A DNA stretch of 64,000 bases from Halobacillus aidingensis. GTDB taxonomy: Bacteria > Bacillota > Bacilli > Bacillales > Halobacillaceae. The stretch's first letter is position 1. Each line of letters starts with the position of its first letter. The position numbers and the translations under genes are program-made. Positions 16,482 through 24,827 of this stretch are shown piece by piece. Location of the stretch: contig NZ_FNIZ01000013.1 in NCBI RefSeq assembly GCF_900104185.1, forward strand, positions 45,827 to 109,826, read 5' to 3'. The notes beneath the pieces are model-generated. The model saw only the letters and a list, made by a program, of their open reading frames with translations, searched no databases and was not told the origin of the DNA.

Positions 16482-17870
16482 ATGTCAGAAAAGAAGAAAA
16501 GTTGGCTGGATCGGATTCCTCATCCATTAGCGTTGCTGTTTTATATCATTGTATTTGCAGGAATACTTACCTATATCATTCCAGCCGGTTCCTACGATAG
16601 AGAGGAAATCAATGATGCGACAAGGACGATTCCGGGAACATATGAGTTCACAGAAAGGACTCCCGTCAATCTGCTGGATTTATTTACAGCAATACCGCAA
16701 GGGTTCCAGGAGATCGCTAATATCGTTTTTATCGTTTTTGCTGCAGCGATGATGTTCGGGGTATTGGAAAAGACAGGTATGTTGGAGCGAACAGTTGGTA
16801 CCTTTGTCAGGAAGCTGGGATTAGGCAGACGATATCTGGCTATCGTTATTATGACGTTTATTTACGGTCTGTTAGGGATTTTTGTTGGGTATGAAAATAA
16901 TATCGCGCTTATCCCAATTGCCATATTGCTCAGCATTGCCATTGGTGGAGACGCTATTCTTGGGGCCGGAATAGGGATTGGCGGGGTGTCGATCGGCTTT
17001 GGACTATCCCCCTTCAATCCTTATACCGTCGGGGTCGGTCATCAAATAGCAGAGATGTCCTTATTTTCGGGGTGGGCCTTCAGAAGCGTTCTTGTCGTTC
17101 TGGTATTAAGTCTTCTAGCGGCATACAATGTGCGGTATTTCAAGAAGATTCAGAAGGACAGGGAAAAGAGTCTGGGGGATGATATCGATACAGATGACAT
17201 GCAATTAACTCAGCCTCTTGACTCGTATAAAATGAGGAAAAAAGATATTGCCATGTTGCTAGTATTTGTGGCGGGGCTTGCCGTCATGTTATATGGTGTA
17301 TTCACCAGAGGCTGGTACATCAATGAAATATCGGCTATATTTCTGATGATCGGTATTGCAAATGGACTTATTGCCCGCATGAACGGCAGTCAGATAGCCG
17401 GGACGTTTTCAAAAGCGCTTGAACCAAGTGCACTTGCTGCCATTTTGATTGGCGTCGCTCAAGGTATTCAAGTGGTTATGAATCATGGAAACATAAGTGA
17501 TACTATTGCATACGGCCTTGTATCGGTACTTGAGCATTTGCCCGCCACCGTTGCCGCCATTTTTATGTCGATATCACAATCGATTATTAATTTATTTATA
17601 CCGGGCGGAAGTGGGCAGGCACTTGTTACATTGCCGATCATGATCCCTGTCGGTGATATAGTCGGAGTTTCGCGACAGTCCACCATATCTGCTTTTCAGG
17701 TGGGTGACGGAATTACCAATCTTATCACTCCTACACTTGGAGGCTTGATGGCGATGCTTGGTCTATGCCGGGTTCCATATGGAAGATGGCTGCGGTATAT
17801 CTTCCCTTTTACGATCATGGCATTTATCGTTTCGTGGATGGCATTGCTTATAAGTGTATTAATCAGTTAA
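16482..17870 (+). CDS. YfcC-family (DcuC/ArcD-like) membrane carrier
   Basis: 462 residues with about 12 membrane helices. The start HPLALLFYIIVFAGILTYIIPAGSYDRE and the conserved GYENNIALIPIAILLS and GLSPFNPYTVGVGHQIAE stretches are typical of the YfcC branch of the C4-dicarboxylate/basic amino-acid carrier superfamily. Re-entrant Gly/Ser-rich segments (NLFIPGGSGQALVTLPI, ~365) resemble transport-domain hairpins. Neighbourhood with the M20 hydrolase suggests uptake of an amino-acid derivative or dipeptide, or export of its product. Substrate not determined. Confidence 0.85.
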   Translation: MSEKKKSWLDRIPHPLALLFYIIVFAGILTYIIPAGSYDREEINDATRTIPGTYEFTERTPVNLLDLFTAIPQGFQEIANIVFIVFAAAMMFGVLEKTGMLERTVGTFVRKLGLGRRYLAIVIMTFIYGLLGIFVGYENNIALIPIAILLSIAIGGDAILGAGIGIGGVSIGFGLSPFNPYTVGVGHQIAEMSLFSGWAFRSVLVVLVLSLLAAYNVRYFKKIQKDREKSLGDDIDTDDMQLTQPLDSYKMRKKDIAMLLVFVAGLAVMLYGVFTRGWYINEISAIFLMIGIANGLIARMNGSQIAGTFSKALEPSALAAILIGVAQGIQVVMNHGNISDTIAYGLVSVLEHLPATVAAIFMSISQSIINLFIPGGSGQALVTLPIMIPVGDIVGVSRQSTISAFQVGDGITNLITPTLGGLMAMLGLCRVPYGRWLRYIFPFTIMAFIVSWMALLISVLIS

Positions 17871-18061
17871 GGATCAATTAAATTAACTTGGAGCTTTTAC
17901 TACCATGCATAATCCATCGCAAACGTTGTATGAAGATTATTAGTCGAACCTTTTCATAAAAGGAAAAGTTGCTTTACTTTGTATCGAGTTGCAATATTTT
18001 GATGCTATAAGGCTAAAGAAATGATGAATCGAACTAAATCTACAATATTGGGCACATAAAA

Positions 18062-18115
18062 GAGGCCTAACCCCTGCTTTGCTAAATTGTTAACGTGGTG
18101 GGGGCAGGCACTTTC
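18062..18115. repeat. dispersed palindromic repeat, copy 3
   Basis: The right arm is well conserved (TGTTAACGTGGTGGGGGCAG then GCACTTTC). The left arm is eroded (GAGGCCTAACCCCTGCTTTG). It lies in the 640-bp gap between the YfcC and PTS operons. Confidence 0.75.
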
Positions 18116-18130
18116 AATAGCAATTTAAAA

Positions 18131-18172
18131 ATAACCCGCCTTCTATTTTTAAAAGGAGACGGGTTATTTTTT
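18131..18172 (+). terminator. terminator-like hairpin in the YfcC-PTS gap
   Basis: AAAATAACCCG and CGGGTTATTTT pair around an inner CCTT/AAGG element and run into a T stretch. It probably ends transcription from the YfcC operon. Confidence 0.6.
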
Positions 18173-18246
18173 GTGATCATACTATTTATTCGTTGTAATA
18201 AGGTTAACTGATTAAATTGGTAAAGATACGATATCCGCCAGAATGG

Positions 18247-18302
18247 AAGGTGCCTGACCCCCACTACGCTAAAGTGTTAACGTGGTGGAGGTCAGGTACC
18301 TT
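18247..18302. repeat. dispersed palindromic repeat, copy 4 (best preserved)
   Basis: AAGGTGCCTGACCCCCACTA .. TTAACGTGGTGGAGGTCAGG + TACCTT: nearly full-length arms around an AGTG loop, followed by TTTTTT so that it can act as a terminator as well. Confidence 0.85.
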
Positions 18303-18430
18303 TTTTTGTCAAGGGATTCGGCATTTTTTGTATTGGAGTTTTTTTAGGAAGAAGATGTGCTGATTTCTTTAATTTCATAAAGGATTTTGCAGTGGTTCCT
18401 TTCAATGAAATAGTATAAAATATCAAAAAA

Positions 18431-18450
18431 ATGTCCGGTGCAACGGACAT
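18431..18450. promoter_or_regulatory. short hairpin upstream of the PTS regulator
   Basis: ATGTCCG-GTGCAA-CGGACAT is a perfect 7-bp inverted repeat lying 7 bases before a cre-like box and about 60 bases before the regulator start. It could be an operator for the PRD regulator or a leader hairpin. Confidence 0.4.
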
Positions 18451-18456
18451 TTAAAA

Positions 18457-18470
18457 GGGAAGCGCTTTCT
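18457..18470. promoter_or_regulatory. putative CcpA cre box for the PTS operon
   Basis: GGGAAGCGCTTTCT matches the core of the cre consensus (TGAAAGCGCTTTCA) except at the outer positions. Its position 40 bases upstream of the GTG start fits catabolite repression of a PTS operon. Confidence 0.5.
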
Positions 18471-18509
18471 TAAACCTGAAGTACTATAGAAATAGCAAGG
18501 AGGGATGAT

Positions 18510-20003
18510 GTGGGTTCCAAAGATAATCGTGAACAGAAGCTGCTACTGTTTCTTTCAAAAAATCAAGATTATGTTACTGCAGGAGATTTAGCAGAAATGC
18601 TCCAAACTTCTAAAAAGACAGTGTACCGTTTAATAAAGAAAATTAACGATGAGAGTCTAGATGACTCACTGATTGTCTCTGAAAAAGGACGGGGTTACAA
18701 ACTAGATTACGAAAAATTTATTAACTATCAAAAAAGCAATAAGAAATACAAAGAAGACGATTTTTCTCCTGATGAGAGACGTAAAAGAATTATGGAAGAA
18801 TTATTATTATCTTCGCCTAAACCTATAAATATCCACTACTTATTCAGTGACTATTATGTAGGGGAGTCCGTTATTTTTAAAGATGAACAGATCATGAGCG
18901 AAGAGCTTAAAAAGTACCATTTAGTTCTGGAGAGAAAAAACCGCACACTGGCTATATTAGGACAAGAAGTCAATATCAGGAAGGCAATCAAAGAAATTAT
19001 TGAAATATTTAACATCATCGATATCGATGACTTAAAAACGAATCAGGAGCTTAATTTCAATAAGTATGATGTTTTGGTTATATTGGATCAATTAAGGCAC
19101 ATTGAAAAAGGTTTAAATATAACGATCCCTTATCCGTATAACGTCAATATCTTTTCTCACCTGTATATTTTGCTAAGTCGATCGAGAAAAAATCCGGCTT
19201 TTATATTTACAGATAAAGTGTCTCAAGAAAAAACCGAGAGTATGAAAAAAGACTTTGATTTCTATCAGGTTGCTAAATCTACCATCCATAATATGGAGCA
19301 ATATTTAAATAATGCATTACCAGAAATTGAGGTTTATTTCCTTTATCAATATTTAGTGTCATCGAGGATGCAAGGAACTCTTGATAGCACATCGACCTTA
19401 TCCTCCAGAGTGATCCAGGTGACTAAAGCTTACATTAATGAAATGAGTACGAGAATAGGTATAAATATAGACAATCAATCTATTTTTGTCGATTTGGCCA
19501 ATCACATTAAACCAATGCTTAACAGATTAGAACATAACATTCGAGTTAAAAACAGCTTACTAAGCCAAATCAAAGTGACTTATGAAGGGATATTTTCCAG
19601 CGTGAAAAACGTATCTGAGTTTGTTAGTGAAGAATTTAACTTACCAGCAATAAATGATGATGAGAATGGTTTCATTACCCTCTATTTTGCAAAAATGATT
19701 GAAACGAGCCAGCACCAGCATCCTATCAAAACACTCATCATGTGCACGACAGGGATTGGAACATCAGAACTTTTAAAAGCAAAGGCAAAAAATAAATTCC
19801 CTGAGTTAGAAATTGTGGACGTAGTAGCATCACGAAATATGCAGGCTTATAAAGAAAAATACTCAGACATTGAATTAATCCTGAGCACTGTACACATCGA
19901 AGAGGATATACCGATTCCATATTTATTAGTGAGCGCCATGTTTACCATTGATGATCAGAAAAGGCTTCAGAAAAAGATAGAGGAGATTTTTCATGAACGG
20001 TAA
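18510..20003 (+). CDS. PRD-containing PTS transcriptional regulator (MtlR/LicR/BglG type)
   Basis: 497 residues: an N-terminal DNA-binding HTH_11 (YVTAGDLAEMLQTSKKTVYR, ~18-37), a central region of PTS-regulation (PRD) character (~170-390), and a C-terminal EIIB-like domain with the phospho-Cys loop LIMCTTGIGTSELL (~409-422). The GTG start at 18510 lies 6 bases after AAGGAGG. LicR/MtlR activators normally continue into an EIIA domain; here that domain is the separate next gene, overlapping by 11 bases. It presumably activates this operon, with activity set by phosphorylation through HPr and the cognate PTS enzymes. Confidence 0.85.
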   Translation: MGSKDNREQKLLLFLSKNQDYVTAGDLAEMLQTSKKTVYRLIKKINDESLDDSLIVSEKGRGYKLDYEKFINYQKSNKKYKEDDFSPDERRKRIMEELLLSSPKPINIHYLFSDYYVGESVIFKDEQIMSEELKKYHLVLERKNRTLAILGQEVNIRKAIKEIIEIFNIIDIDDLKTNQELNFNKYDVLVILDQLRHIEKGLNITIPYPYNVNIFSHLYILLSRSRKNPAFIFTDKVSQEKTESMKKDFDFYQVAKSTIHNMEQYLNNALPEIEVYFLYQYLVSSRMQGTLDSTSTLSSRVIQVTKAYINEMSTRIGINIDNQSIFVDLANHIKPMLNRLEHNIRVKNSLLSQIKVTYEGIFSSVKNVSEFVSEEFNLPAINDDENGFITLYFAKMIETSQHQHPIKTLIMCTTGIGTSELLKAKAKNKFPELEIVDVVASRNMQAYKEKYSDIELILSTVHIEEDIPIPYLLVSAMFTIDDQKRLQKKIEEIFHER

Positions 20004-20439
20004 TTCATTTATTCAAATTTATTTTGACAGCGATTTAGAAACAAAAGAAGAAGTATACGACTTTATTTCAGAAGTCGCTTGTGCTCAAGACTCTTGTCAA
20101 CAAAAACATGGTATTATTTATCAATTTAATGAACGGGAAAAAGCCGGGAGTCCTTTAATAGCGGAACATGTTTTGCTGCCTCATATCGAAAGTGAGCATG
20201 TATTAGAAAGTAGAATACTATTTTTCCGGTTAGCCAATCCCATCCGATGGGATGAGACTATAGAAGACATTCGCCTGATTATTGCTATTTTACTGAAGAA
20301 GGATGAAGAAGAAGCAATGAAGAAAAAAATTGCTGCGTTCACCAGGTCTTTAGCTGATGAAGGTTATGTGGATCGATTATTAAATCTAGAAGAAAAAAAA
20401 TTTCAAAAAGAAATAATCAAATTTCGGGAGGAATCATAA
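19993..20439 (+). CDS. PTS EIIA-like protein (regulator-associated)
   Basis: 148 residues resembling the fructose/mannitol-type EIIA domain. The phospho-His is probably in HVLLPHIESEHV (~residue 60). It lacks the IPHG motif of the catalytic EIIA at 20790, consistent with the divergent EIIA domain that ends LicR/MtlR regulators. It overlaps the regulator gene by 11 bases and the EIIB gene by one base. It is more likely the detached sensory domain of the regulator than the transport EIIA; this is inference. Confidence 0.7.
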   Translation: MNGNSFIQIYFDSDLETKEEVYDFISEVACAQDSCQQKHGIIYQFNEREKAGSPLIAEHVLLPHIESEHVLESRILFFRLANPIRWDETIEDIRLIIAILLKKDEEEAMKKKIAAFTRSLADEGYVDRLLNLEEKKFQKEIIKFREES

Positions 20440-20762
20440 TGAAAATAGTTGGAGTTGCAGCATGCACAGTAGGAATCGCACATACGTACATTGCACAAGA
20501 AAAAATGGAAAACGCAGGAAAGAAAGCAGGCCACGAGATTGCCATAGAAACACAAGGGACGATCGGGACAGAGAACGAACTTTCTTCTCAACAAATCCAG
20601 GAAGCCGACATTGTTATCATGGCTGCGGATGTGAAAATAGCCGGGCGCGAACGGTTTGAAGGTAAGCGTATCATTCAAGTACCAACAGAAGTTGCGGTGA
20701 AGTCACCTAACAAGCTGATCAAAAAAGCAGAAGAAGTACTGAAGCAGAAACAGGCACAATAA
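20439..20762 (+). CDS. PTS fructose-type EIIB component
   Basis: 107 residues matching fructose-specific EIIB: the active-site loop AACTVGIAHTYIA carries the phosphorylated Cys at residue 9, and IETQGTIGTENELS is a family hallmark. It receives phosphate from EIIA and passes it to the sugar bound to EIIC. Its start overlaps the previous stop by one base; ribosome site GGGAGGAATC. Confidence 0.93.
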   Translation: MKIVGVAACTVGIAHTYIAQEKMENAGKKAGHEIAIETQGTIGTENELSSQQIQEADIVIMAADVKIAGRERFEGKRIIQVPTEVAVKSPNKLIKKAEEVLKQKQAQ

Positions 20763-20789
20763 AAATCTATCCACGTCGAGGTGCAACCA

Positions 20790-21242
20790 ATGGAGATAAG
20801 CGAAATTTTGAATGACCACACAATCAAAACAAATATGAATGCCCAAAATAAAGAGGATGCTTTAAACGAGCTGGCAAATTTGCTTTTGGAAAATGAGTAT
20901 ATTACCGATGTGAAAAGCTTTATGAAAGACATCTATGCCAGGGAAGAAAAAGGACAAACAGGCATTGGGAATTACATTGCTATCCCTCATGGAAAAAGTA
21001 ATTTTGTGAAAGAAATAGGAGTGGCGATAGGGATCAATAAGAGCGAAATCCCATGGGAATCCCTGGATGGTAAAGGAGTCAAAGGAATTATTCTTTTTGC
21101 TGTCGGTAATGACAATGAAGGTGCACAAAACCACCTAAAAATATTATCCTTATTTGCAAGAAAGTTAGGCAATGATGAAGTGATTGAAAAATTGTTACAG
21201 TCAGAAAAAACCGAAGATGTAAAAAAAGCTTTTTGTAATTAA
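20790..21242 (+). CDS. PTS fructose-type EIIA component
   Basis: About 150 residues; ATG at 20790 with GAGGTG upstream (GTG at 20781 is an alternative). The canonical active-site motif YIAIPHGKS puts the phospho-His near residue 68, and GVAIGINKSEIPWESLDGK follows as in FruA/ManL-type EIIA-2 domains. It transfers phosphate from HPr to the EIIB encoded 27 bases upstream. Confidence 0.93.
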   Translation: MEISEILNDHTIKTNMNAQNKEDALNELANLLLENEYITDVKSFMKDIYAREEKGQTGIGNYIAIPHGKSNFVKEIGVAIGINKSEIPWESLDGKGVKGIILFAVGNDNEGAQNHLKILSLFARKLGNDEVIEKLLQSEKTEDVKKAFCN

Positions 21243-21345
21243 AAGGATTACAAATAATTATTTAAATAATATAGCGGTATATCTTTATATGATTGAAATT
21301 TTTTACAATTCACATAGAAATGCATAGCACCACAAGGAAAAATAA

Positions 21346-21379
21346 TGAATGAACAGCAGAATCAAAGGCTGTTCATTCA
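21346..21379. promoter_or_regulatory. intercistronic hairpin upstream of EIIC
   Basis: TGAATGAACAGC and GCTGTTCATTCA form a perfect 12-bp stem with a 10-base loop, 30 bases before the EIIC start. No T-run follows, so it looks like a processing or stability element, not a terminator. Confidence 0.5.
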
Positions 21380-21409
21380 ACAAATAAGAATTGAGTAGGG
21401 GGATGAAAA

Positions 21410-22519
21410 ATGAATAAACTTAGGGAATTAAACCTTAAAGGTCATTTATTGACAGCGATTTCATATTTAATTCCAATTGTTTGCGGAGCCGGTTTTTTAA
21501 TTGCAATTGGTATGGGCTTCGGAGGCACTAGTATGGATCAATTAGTGCCAGGTGAATTTTCTATCTGGGATGCTTTAGCGACAATGGGAGGCGCTGGACT
21601 CGGTTTACTACCTGTCGTCATAGCTACTGGTATATCTTACTCCATTGCAGGAAAACCAGGGATAGCTCCAGGTTTTATTATCGGCTTAACTGCTAACGCA
21701 ATCGGCGCCGGTTTCATTGGAGGAATTTTGGGAGGTTTCTTATCCGGTTATCTTGCCATATCTCTTATTAAGTACTTCAAAGTCCCTAAGTGGGCTAAAG
21801 GACTAATGCCAACTTTAATTATTCCATTCTTTACTTCCTTAATTGGCGGTTTAATCATGGTTTACATTATTGGTGCTCCAATTGCTGCTTTTACTTCATT
21901 ATTAACGAATGCATTAGAGAGTTTAGGTTCTTCTTCCTTGTTAATGTTTGGTGGAGTTGTCGGACTATTGAGTGGAATCGACTATGGCGGACCCATTAAC
22001 AAAACGGTGTTTGCCTTTGTATTGACATTGCAGGCAGAAGGTATCAATGGACCAATTACAGCTTTACAGCTAGTAAATACAGCGACACCGATCGGTTTTG
22101 GATTAGCCTTCTTTATAGCAAAGGTTTTCAGAAAAAATATCTATACACCGGTAGAAACGGAAGCATTGAAATCAGCTGTACCGATGGGCTTCATTAACAT
22201 TGTCGAAGGTGTAATTCCAATCGTAATGAACGATATTGTCCGCTGTTTGATTGCAACAGCTGTTGGTGGAGCTGCTGGTGGAGCGGTGTCGATGGTGCTT
22301 GGAGCGGATGCAACTGTACCGTTTGGTGGCGTATTAATGTTACCGACGATGACCAATCCATGGACAGGTGTGGCAGCACTAGTAGTGAACATTCTTGTAA
22401 CAGGATTTACCTTAGCTTTAATTAAGAAACATAAGTCTGAAGAGGAACTCAGCTTAGATACAGAAGATAATGAAGATGATGAAGAGGATATTGATTTAGA
22501 TGATATTAAAGTGATGTAA
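21410..22519 (+). CDS. PTS fructose-type EIIC membrane component
   Basis: 369-residue membrane permease with eight to ten helices and the EIIC-fructose motifs GKPGIAPGFIIGL (~81-93) and GAGFIGGILGGFLSGYLA (~99-116). The tail is very acidic (EDNEDDEEDIDLDD). It carries and phosphorylates the sugar during uptake. Presence of an allulose-6-phosphate epimerase gene downstream suggests a ketohexose such as D-allulose (psicose) or a related sugar. Separated from the soluble PTS genes by 167 bases holding a hairpin. Confidence 0.92.
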   Translation: MNKLRELNLKGHLLTAISYLIPIVCGAGFLIAIGMGFGGTSMDQLVPGEFSIWDALATMGGAGLGLLPVVIATGISYSIAGKPGIAPGFIIGLTANAIGAGFIGGILGGFLSGYLAISLIKYFKVPKWAKGLMPTLIIPFFTSLIGGLIMVYIIGAPIAAFTSLLTNALESLGSSSLLMFGGVVGLLSGIDYGGPINKTVFAFVLTLQAEGINGPITALQLVNTATPIGFGLAFFIAKVFRKNIYTPVETEALKSAVPMGFINIVEGVIPIVMNDIVRCLIATAVGGAAGGAVSMVLGADATVPFGGVLMLPTMTNPWTGVAALVVNILVTGFTLALIKKHKSEEELSLDTEDNEDDEEDIDLDDIKVM

Positions 22520-22673
22520 GATCAAAGGCGAGTTTAATAAAAGGAAATTCTTCTGAGATACAGCAAATGGAGGAGCAGGGAGCTTATTAGACTCTTGAAT
22601 GCTTTAGAGCTGATGGAGGAGATGGCGACTTAGGATCAGAAGACAGAATTAAACAGAAGGAGAATAATTAATT

Positions 22674-23369
22674 ATGAGAAAAGTAGAATTTTCCCCATCA
22701 TTAATGACAATGGACTTAGATAAATTCAAAGAGCAAATTACTTTTTTAAATCATCATGTAGATTCTTATCATATTGATATTATGGATGGGCATTATGTTC
22801 CCAATATTACATTATCTCCGTGGTTTATCGAGGAGGTCAGAAAAATAAGTGACTTACCTATTTCTGCCCATCTTATGGTGACGGATCCAAGCTTATGGGT
22901 TCAGAAGCTAATTGATATAAAATGCGAATGGATTTGCATGCATGCAGAAGTACTTGATGGCCTGGCTTTTCGGTTGATCGATCAAATACATGACGCCGGG
23001 TTGAAAGCAGGAGTTGTGTTAAATCCGGAAACTCCTATTGAGACGATTTTCCCTTATATTGATTTAGTCGATAAAATTACAATAATGACCATTGATCCAG
23101 GGTTTGCAGGACAACGTTTTATCGAGAGCACGTTAAATAAAATTGTAAATTTAAGAGAGTTACGGGAAGAAAAGGGTTATCAATACGTCATTGAAATGGA
23201 CGGATCATCCAATCGAAAATCATTTAAAAGAATTGATGCAGCAGGTCCTGATATTTATATCGTTGGTCGTAGCGGTTTATTTGGGCTAGATGAAGACATA
23301 AAAAAATCGTGGGAAATCATGAATAAAGATTACGAGGAGATGACCGGTAAAGAAATCTCATACTCTTAA
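22674..23369 (+). CDS. alsE: D-allulose-6-phosphate 3-epimerase
   Basis: 231-residue TIM-barrel of the ribulose-phosphate 3-epimerase superfamily. Its motifs follow E. coli AlsE more closely than Rpe: SPSLMTMDLDKFKEQI at the N-terminus, YHIDIMDGHYVPNITLSP (metal His/Asp), VLNPETPIE, MTIDPGFAGQRFI (catalytic Asp) and GRSGLFGLDEDI. AlsE converts D-allulose 6-phosphate to D-fructose 6-phosphate, feeding glycolysis. Last gene of the PTS operon, ATG preceded by AGAAGGAG. Assignment to another 3-epimerised ketose phosphate is possible. Confidence 0.85.
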   Translation: MRKVEFSPSLMTMDLDKFKEQITFLNHHVDSYHIDIMDGHYVPNITLSPWFIEEVRKISDLPISAHLMVTDPSLWVQKLIDIKCEWICMHAEVLDGLAFRLIDQIHDAGLKAGVVLNPETPIETIFPYIDLVDKITIMTIDPGFAGQRFIESTLNKIVNLRELREEKGYQYVIEMDGSSNRKSFKRIDAAGPDIYIVGRSGLFGLDEDIKKSWEIMNKDYEEMTGKEISYS

Positions 23370-23442
23370 TGCTAGTTTTCGGTAAAGTTGAACACCCCGG
23401 ATAAGTATGTAATGAATGTATAAGTTGTATGCTAATTTAAGA

Positions 23443-23486
23443 AGCCTCTCACGGGTTCAATTGAACTTGCGAGAGGTTTTTTATTA
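23443..23486 (+). terminator. terminator of the PTS/alsE operon
   Basis: GCCTCTC .. TTCAATTGAA .. GAGAGG forms a long stem with an internal AATT palindrome, followed by TTTTTTATT. Confidence 0.8.
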
Positions 23487-23540
23487 GCTTTTTTAGGATA
23501 CGCGAAGGCTTGTGGTAAGCACAACAATTAATCTTTAAAA

Positions 23541-23595
23541 AAGTTGCCTGACCTCGACTGCGCTAAAGTGTTAACGTGGTGGGGGGCAGGCACCT
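23541..23595. repeat. dispersed palindromic repeat, copy 5
   Basis: AAGTTGCCTGACCTCGACTG .. TGTTAACGTGGTGGGGGGCA + GGCACCTT, same architecture and orientation as the others, in the gap between the alsE terminator and the LacI promoter region. Confidence 0.8.
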
Positions 23596-23689
23596 TCTCT
23601 TAGTTTGATGAACGTTTTATGTTTCGGTTAGCTACAAAAAGTGAAGGGTGAAAAAAGTATTGAAAGGGTTATCATTTTATGATAAGTTA

Positions 23690-23709
23690 TTACGTAACCG
23701 GTTACGTAA
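23690..23709. promoter_or_regulatory. LacI operator for the maltodextrin regulator gene
   Basis: TTACGTAACCGGTTACGTAA is a perfect 20-bp palindrome with central CCGG, 17 bases before the regulator's ATG. It recurs nearly identically at 24752 and 24828. Its position implies autoregulation. Confidence 0.85.
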
Positions 23710-23726
23710 AAGGGAGAATACGACTT

Positions 23727-24731
23727 ATGGCTTATACAATTAGGGATGTTGCAAAAAAAGCAAATGTTTCAACGGCTACCGTATCTAGAATATTGAATGA
23801 CTTAGGCGGCTATTCTGATAAGACAAAAATGAAAGTATTAGACGTTATTCAAGAATTAGAGTACTTTCCTAGTGGCATTGCTAGAGGACTAACTAATAAC
23901 AGAACACATACCATAGGTGTATTAGTGCCAAATTTAACGAGTTCACTCATAGCTGAGTTTTTAACCGGTATTGAATCAGTTGCACACAAGGTAGGTTCCA
24001 GTGTAATAGTTTGTCATACTGAATCACAAGGGATAAAAACAATGAAGTATCTTCAGTTATTGCATGAAAAGCGAATTGATGGACTAATCATAGCAAGTAC
24101 AGTACTAAAAGAAGAATATTATGATTATATTGTTAAAATGAATGTCCCTTTAGTTCTTTTATCTGCTTATTCTGAGTTCCCGGTCCCATATGTTATTGCA
24201 AATGATCATCAGGCAGCATACTCGGCTACCAAACATTTAATACAAAATGGACATAGTAAATTAGGGATGATAAGTGGAAATAAAGAAGAATGGATTGCTG
24301 GTAATACCATTCCACGTGTAGAGGGCTTTAAAAGAGCTCTATCTGATTTCAACATACCAATTGATGATCGTTGTATAGAATACGGGAGATTTTCTATTGA
24401 GGATGGGGTTAAGTCTCTTAGGAAGTTATTAAATCGAAATCCTGATCTTACAGCTATCTTTGCTGAAAATGATGAAATCGGTATAGGTGTTTTGTCTGCT
24501 GCTTTTGAACTAGGAATTAGTGTTCCTAAGGATATTTCTGTTATAGGTATGGACGATATAAATTTGTGTAAATTTATGAATCCACCCTTGTCTTCTATTT
24601 CACTTTCACATAATGAGATGGCCGAAGAGGCTGCAGGGATGATCTTTAAAATGATTGAATCAGGTTCAAAGGTGGAAAACAGTATACTTGGCCATCAACT
24701 TGTAGAGAGACAGAGTGTACGTTCTCACTAG
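23727..24731 (+). CDS. LacI-family repressor of the maltodextrin operon (MalR-like)
   Basis: About 334 residues starting at MAYTIRDVAKKANVSTATVS, the standard LacI N-terminus; the longer frame from 23679 would run through the operator and is rejected. The rest is a ligand-binding domain (GVLVPNLTSSLIAEFL, ~65). Three copies of TTACGTAACCGGTTACGTAA flank it, so it most likely represses itself and the glucosidase-ABC operon. Maltose or a maltodextrin as inducer is inferred from the downstream genes. Confidence 0.92.
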   Translation: MAYTIRDVAKKANVSTATVSRILNDLGGYSDKTKMKVLDVIQELEYFPSGIARGLTNNRTHTIGVLVPNLTSSLIAEFLTGIESVAHKVGSSVIVCHTESQGIKTMKYLQLLHEKRIDGLIIASTVLKEEYYDYIVKMNVPLVLLSAYSEFPVPYVIANDHQAAYSATKHLIQNGHSKLGMISGNKEEWIAGNTIPRVEGFKRALSDFNIPIDDRCIEYGRFSIEDGVKSLRKLLNRNPDLTAIFAENDEIGIGVLSAAFELGISVPKDISVIGMDDINLCKFMNPPLSSISLSHNEMAEEAAGMIFKMIESGSKVENSILGHQLVERQSVRSH

Positions 24732-24751
24732 TCTCTCTTTTAATAGGAATT

Positions 24752-24771
24752 CAACGTAACCGGTTACGTAA
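24752..24771. promoter_or_regulatory. LacI operator upstream of the glucosidase (distal)
   Basis: CAACGTAACCGGTTACGTAA: the 16-bp core ACGTAACCGGTTACGT is identical to the autoregulatory copy. Centre-to-centre distance to the proximal copy is 76 bp. Confidence 0.85.
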
Positions 24772-24827
24772 TAAAAAATAGTAAGGATGATAAATATCTA
24801 GATTACTGGATAATTTTTTTATAAATA

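Noticed and set aside
1778..23595. Regularly recurring palindromes considered as a CRISPR array
   Set aside because: The copies are kilobases apart with no uniform spacers and no cas genes nearby.
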